A stretch of 64,000 bases of DNA from GCA-002050365 sp038235165 (lineage in GTDB: Bacteria > Acidobacteriota > Blastocatellia > Pyrinomonadales > Pyrinomonadaceae), in the NCBI GenBank assembly GCA_038235165.1, contig JBBSUG010000001.1, forward strand, positions 248,001 through 312,000. The letters are read 5' to 3'. The notes under the pieces were generated by a model that was given only the letters and a program-made list of their open reading frames with translations, was not told the DNA's origin and did no database searches. A program made the translations under genes and the position numbers. The first letter of the stretch is position 1, and each line of letters begins with the position of its first letter. Below, in pieces: positions 60,069 through 64,000 of this stretch.

Positions 60069-61958
60069 ATGACGATTCTTCTATTCTTTTTACAAATAAA
60101 TTGGGAAAAGCTGCGCCCCGAAAATCTGTTCGGCGGGCAGATTTTGGAACGCACTCCGGCGGGTTTGAGCGTGGTTTACCTAATCGGACTCACCGTTTTA
60201 GTAGGTTTTTTACTAATCTCATTTTCCAGCAGTTTTCGCCATCCGAAATTTAACTTTGAACGGGACTTGCCGAAAGAAGTAAAACGCAAGTTAACGAAAA
60301 CCGTGACGGACCGGAGTCTGCGGATTTGGCAGTTCGTCTTTATCACGCTGGCTTTCACGGTGTTCGGTTTTCACGTTTACTGGGCGGTTTTCGCAGAAAA
60401 AGACGGCGGGCGATTTCAGGAATTGAGCAACCGCGATTTGCGAACGCGGCGGGCGGCGTCTTCGCAGCTTCGCGGTTGGATGCTCGACCGTTCGGGTAAA
60501 TTGGTTAATGCGCTCGCTTATTACAAACGCCAAACCGACGGCGATATTGTCAGAACATATCCGCTCGACCGCGAAATGGCGCAATTGCTCGGTACGGAAC
60601 TCGGCACGCCCGGACTCGAACGGACGCTTTACGCGCAGAAAGCCGACCCGATGCCCGAATCGTGGGAGGTTTTAACAAAAATCAAACGCGACGATGATAC
60701 CCAGCGCGACGTTCGCATCACGATTGACCGCGATTTACAGACATATCTGGCGAAGGAACTGGACGGCAAAACAGGCGCGATTGTCGTACTGAACCCGCAA
60801 ACGGGCGAAGTTCTCGGCATTTATTCAAACCCGTCGTTTTCGTTAGGCGACATCAAGGACGCGAATGATTTGCACCGGCTGGAGCGCGACAAAAAAAGCC
60901 GTCCGTTGCTGAGCCGTGCGCTCCGCGAATACTACGTTCCGGGTTCGACCTTTAAAGCATTTACGATGATAAACGCATTCCGCAACGGCAAGCAGAACAT
61001 TCAATTGGACGGCAAACCTGCGCCCGAATGTTATACGCCGTTTCGCGGCTCGCGGGCGATTTGCGATGCCGACGGAAGCTGCGAAATTTGCGGCACATTC
61101 GGGATTCCCGACGCTTTTCGTATTTCCAGTAACCAGTTTTTCTCGCAATTAGCCGTCAATCTCGGACGCGAAAAACTCGGCGAAACCGCCGGATTGGTCG
61201 GCATCCAAGCCGTTGACACCCCGGCGGAAGCGACGACGCAGGGATTTTTTCCGGGCATCTGGAATGTCAGCAACAGCCGCATCGCCGGGGCAATCGCGCC
61301 GGCGCGTTCGACGGTTGTTACGGGCAGTAAAATAAGTCTCTACGATTTGGGTTTGGAAGGAATGGGACAGGGTTACGCCGGACAGATGACCCCGTTTCAA
61401 ATGGCGTTGATCGCTTCGATTCCGGCGAATATGCAGGGCAATTTGATGAAGCCGAAAATCGAATATGACCAGCCACCACAAATTTTCGGGAAAATTGTTT
61501 CGCCGCAGCAAGCCGCGACGATGCGCGACATTATGGCGACCGTCACCGAAGAATCGGGCGGCACGGGCAGAGTTGTCGCCGCGAAATTAGCCGGAACGGG
61601 CATTCGCGTCGGCGGCAAAACCGGTACGGCGGAAAAACTCGCGCCCGTCTATAACGCTGACGGGACGATCAAAACCGTCAAGAAAAAACGCCGTGTCAAC
61701 GGTATATTAACCGAATATGACGCGCCCGTTCTGGCAAAGCGCGTGGACAGTTGGTTTATTTCCATCGCGCCGCTCGAAAATCCGCAAGTCGCCATCGCCG
61801 TCGTTGTCGAAGGCGCGGGACAGGGCGCACGAACCGCCGCCCCGATTGCCGCCGACGTAATATTAAAAGCGGGCGAACTCGGACTTTTGGGCGACCAATA
61901 CAAGCCGAAAGCACCGGTGCCGCAGGCGGAGAGAAAAAAGAAGAAGAAGAAAAAATAG
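60069..61958 (+). CDS. Penicillin-binding protein 2 / class B transpeptidase
   Basis: A 629-aa class B PBP from ATG 60069 (MTILLFFLQINWEKL). It has two N-terminal membrane helices (about 40-60 and 95-115), unusual for PBP2 that has one. The transpeptidase motifs are STFK (SxxK, about residue 293), SNQFFSQ (SxN) and GGKTGTAEK (KTG, about 517). The dimerisation domain follows the membrane part. The C-terminal tail is very basic (KKKKKKK). With RodA behind it, it should build side-wall peptidoglycan. The actinobacterial counterpart is pbpA, which has the same FHA-PBP-RodA neighbours. Confidence 0.92.
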   Translation: MTILLFFLQINWEKLRPENLFGGQILERTPAGLSVVYLIGLTVLVGFLLISFSSSFRHPKFNFERDLPKEVKRKLTKTVTDRSLRIWQFVFITLAFTVFGFHVYWAVFAEKDGGRFQELSNRDLRTRRAASSQLRGWMLDRSGKLVNALAYYKRQTDGDIVRTYPLDREMAQLLGTELGTPGLERTLYAQKADPMPESWEVLTKIKRDDDTQRDVRITIDRDLQTYLAKELDGKTGAIVVLNPQTGEVLGIYSNPSFSLGDIKDANDLHRLERDKKSRPLLSRALREYYVPGSTFKAFTMINAFRNGKQNIQLDGKPAPECYTPFRGSRAICDADGSCEICGTFGIPDAFRISSNQFFSQLAVNLGREKLGETAGLVGIQAVDTPAEATTQGFFPGIWNVSNSRIAGAIAPARSTVVTGSKISLYDLGLEGMGQGYAGQMTPFQMALIASIPANMQGNLMKPKIEYDQPPQIFGKIVSPQQAATMRDIMATVTEESGGTGRVVAAKLAGTGIRVGGKTGTAEKLAPVYNADGTIKTVKKKRRVNGILTEYDAPVLAKRVDSWFISIAPLENPQVAIAVVVEGAGQGARTAAPIAADVILKAGELGLLGDQYKPKAPVPQAERKKKKKKK

Positions 61959-62073
61959 CTGTACTTGGTTCTTGGTCTTGCTTTTCAGTTGTTCACGGAG
62001 CTATTTCAGTGACAACGGAAAAAATAAAAAATTAGAATCAAAACTAAAGACCAAAGACCAAAAAATAATTACG
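61959..62073. repeat. Heptanucleotide-type repeats between pbp and rodA
   Basis: CTTGGTTCTTGGTCTTG (61963-61980) and AAGACCAAAGACCAAA (62047-62062) are complementary, forming an inverted pair around 65 bases. The right tract ends just before the ATG of rodA and may influence its translation. Confidence 0.7.
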
Positions 62074-63984
62074 ATGAAAAACCGAACTTCATCACATTTC
62101 CTGATTCTGCTGTTGATTACAGTGCTGACCGGCATCGCTCACTACGCGATTTATTACGGGGCGTTGATTCGCGGCTACGAAACTTCCGGGCTGGCGGCGG
62201 CGCGAAATCTGGGTCTGCTGTTAATTTTGACGATGCTGCCGATTATTTTCAGCCGGTTCACGAAATATCAGGGAAACTGGACGCTTTATACAACAGCGGT
62301 GCTGCTTTTTTCCGTCGGTTTGACGGTGCAGTATCGTCTGTTCAGCGATGACGAATATATTTCCAAAGATCATAAATCGGAAGCACGACAGGCGAAAATC
62401 GAAACGCTTCAGCTTCACTATATTCAGGAAAATTATTCGGCTGACAAAAAACAAATAATGGGTTTGCCGCCCACGCCGCCGTCGCCGGTTGATCTTTCCA
62501 AAGAAAAACCACGCGAATCGAAAATCGGAATGTCGGATATTTTATTGTCCGAATTCACCTGGATTCCGCTGTTTTCAATTCTCTGCTGTTTCGGGGCGTA
62601 TTATTTCGTCCGGCAGGACTGGATTCTGGAATTTTTGCAGAACAACGGTTTTTCAATCGTGTTGCTGACGCTGATTCCGCTGATGCTCGCCGCCGTCACC
62701 TCGCAATCCGGGAAATCCATCGGCAATATGACCCCGTGGGAGCCGTCGAAAATTCCGTTTCTCGTCGGGTTTGCGGCGATTTTGTCGAGTCTTTACAAAA
62801 AATTGTCGCAGACTTACTGGGGCATTCCCCGGGCGAAAGATGTTTTGCCGCTAGTTTTTATGGCGATGCTGCCGTTCGTGCCGTTTTTCGTTCTCAAAGA
62901 TTTCGGGCAGATGCTCGTGTTCAGTTCGGTCTATATCACACTTTATTTAATTGCCGTCCGGCGGCTGCCGCAGCGCATTGTTTTTGTCGGTTCGGTAGCA
63001 GTCATCGTTGTTGTTTTACTGCTCAGTGCGCTCCCGGCGAGCGTGCAGATTAAAGTTCCGCTGTTGTCAACGCTTGCCCAGCCGGTCAAAAACAGCTTGC
63101 CGCGCCGTATTCCGCAGCGGTTTCATTTGTGGTTTGACGCGCTTAATCCGCCGCCGCCCGACACGCCGTTTTGGAAGGGTGATTTGGAAGATTTTTACTG
63201 GAAGCAGTATCAGGGCGATTTGACTGAACGCAAACCGGAGGCGAAACCTCTTTACGACGAATTGGCGAAAATCAATGCCGATAAAACTCCCGATGATGCC
63301 GCGAAAGTTCGGGCGAAGGAATTACGCGCTCAAATAAAAGCTCTCGCCGCGCAGGACATCACGGAGATGTATGAGCAGACGAAGTATTCGACGTCCGCGT
63401 CCGGCGACGAGCAGCCTAGTTCGGACGAAGATGTTATCAGCACAAATCAGGCGGATCAGCGGCAGCTTCGTGAACTCAAAGACCGGCTCGATACATTAAA
63501 TGAAGAAGCGTGGTTCGGTGACGACGCATTGCAGTCTTCGCGGGCGACTTTCGGCATTTATTCGGGAGGCAAAACAGGGCGCGGGCTGGGTCTCGGCTAC
63601 GTCGAACTGATTCCGGTCGCCGATTCAGATTACATTTATGCCGCCATCGGCGAAGAACTTGGACTTTTCGGCGGTTTATTGCTAATCTTTGCGCTGATAA
63701 CTTTTGTCAGTGCGGGGATTCGCACGGCTTTGGACGCAAGGGATATGTTCAGCAAACTGTGCGCCGTCGGGCTGACCGCTTTTATCGGTTTTCAGGCACT
63801 GGTCAATATGGGCGGCATCACGCGGGCATTACCGATGACCGGCATCACGCTCCCGTTCGTCAGTCACGGCGGTTTCAGTTTAATAACCAGTTTCGTAATG
63901 CTCGGAATGCTGATGGCTTTTTCACATCGCAACTCCGTTGACGTGCAGCAAGTCCAAAGTTCAGAGTCCAATGTCCGAAGTTGA
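62074..63984 (+). CDS. RodA/FtsW-family SEDS peptidoglycan glycosyltransferase
   Basis: A 636-aa polytopic protein from ATG 62074 (MKNRTSSHFL), about 10-12 transmembrane helices. The conserved SEDS residues are seen at the C-terminal part: IYAAIGEELGLFGGLLLI, and FQALVNMGGITRALPMTGITLPFVSHGGFSLI with the Pro-rich PMTGITLPF loop. The usual length is 370-420; the excess is due to a long soluble region (about residues 340-500) rich in charged and Gln residues, between the early and late helices. The C-terminal residues VQQVQSSESNVRS are encoded by heptanucleotide repeat DNA that runs over the stop codon. Co-operates with the PBP encoded before it. Confidence 0.9.
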   Translation: MKNRTSSHFLILLLITVLTGIAHYAIYYGALIRGYETSGLAAARNLGLLLILTMLPIIFSRFTKYQGNWTLYTTAVLLFSVGLTVQYRLFSDDEYISKDHKSEARQAKIETLQLHYIQENYSADKKQIMGLPPTPPSPVDLSKEKPRESKIGMSDILLSEFTWIPLFSILCCFGAYYFVRQDWILEFLQNNGFSIVLLTLIPLMLAAVTSQSGKSIGNMTPWEPSKIPFLVGFAAILSSLYKKLSQTYWGIPRAKDVLPLVFMAMLPFVPFFVLKDFGQMLVFSSVYITLYLIAVRRLPQRIVFVGSVAVIVVVLLLSALPASVQIKVPLLSTLAQPVKNSLPRRIPQRFHLWFDALNPPPPDTPFWKGDLEDFYWKQYQGDLTERKPEAKPLYDELAKINADKTPDDAAKVRAKELRAQIKALAAQDITEMYEQTKYSTSASGDEQPSSDEDVISTNQADQRQLRELKDRLDTLNEEAWFGDDALQSSRATFGIYSGGKTGRGLGLGYVELIPVADSDYIYAAIGEELGLFGGLLLIFALITFVSAGIRTALDARDMFSKLCAVGLTAFIGFQALVNMGGITRALPMTGITLPFVSHGGFSLITSFVMLGMLMAFSHRNSVDVQQVQSSESNVRS

Positions 63985-64000
63985 TTGATGCGCCGTCATT

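Noticed and set aside
1..64000. CRISPR array
   Set aside because: No regularly spaced direct repeats of 25-40 bases with unique spacers. The heptad repeats are contiguous low complexity.

Overview
The window reads as chromosomal DNA of a Gram-negative, outer-membrane bacterium, most likely an acidobacterium of the Blastocatellia/Pyrinomonadaceae type. This rests on gene content, not on a marker-gene tree: a winged-helix domain fused to a TolB-like propeller, many lipoproteins with lipoboxes, a minor-pilin operon, an orphan M1 peptidase, an RRM/glycine-rich protein and an excisionase-like small HTH protein. By eye the GC is mid-40s percent. No rRNA or tRNA gene was found. One candidate structured RNA (6S-like) is proposed.

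Layout. 1-1.2 kb: the 3' end of a probable DUF4178 gene, a 50-aa membrane protein and a DUF350 protein. 1.3-11.4 kb: a winged-helix/propeller regulator, secreted proteins (CAP domain, BNR propeller), a LytTR regulator and a dioxygenase-redox gene cut by an in-frame TAG. 11.4-18.2 kb: PCMT, lipoproteins and a minus-strand operon with a membrane-anchored spermidine-synthase-like protein, an FAD oxidoreductase and a polytopic membrane protein. Together with the DUF350 genes and an SSAT-like acetyltransferase at 46 kb, this suggests a polyamine theme. 18.5-28.9 kb: clpA, a serine hydrolase, pheT, zapB-like/zapA, an FkbM methyltransferase, a lipoprotein and an RRM protein. 29-34.6 kb: M1 peptidase, histidine phosphatase, proA and proB.

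34.7-40.5 kb is the accessory region. It holds a vapC-like toxin split by a 975-bp IS982-family element, its antitoxin, a PD-(D/E)XK-like protein, a RelE/RelB-like pair flanked by a duplicated 3' end of the glcD-like gene, and a Tae4-like peptidoglycan amidase translationally coupled to a small secreted protein that may be its immunity factor. 40.9-50.4 kb: rpsU, surE, subtilase, mscS, larA, a cation-efflux pseudogene, FecR and TerC.

50.5-64 kb: a Ser/Thr kinase and an FHA protein, four minor-pilin genes, then FHA, penicillin-binding protein 2 and RodA/FtsW. This set (kinase, two FHA proteins, PBP, RodA) resembles the actinobacterial pknB-fhaA-rodA-pbpA cluster, here split by the pilin operon.

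A recurring feature is a family of low-complexity repeats with a 7-bp period (units such as TTTGGAC, GAATCTG, TCCTTTG, GGTTCAA). They sit in many intergenic gaps, run into gene ends, and occur twice inside pheT without breaking its frame. Separate hairpin-forming palindromes sit at 16.6, 22.4, 32.4 and 33.8 kb.
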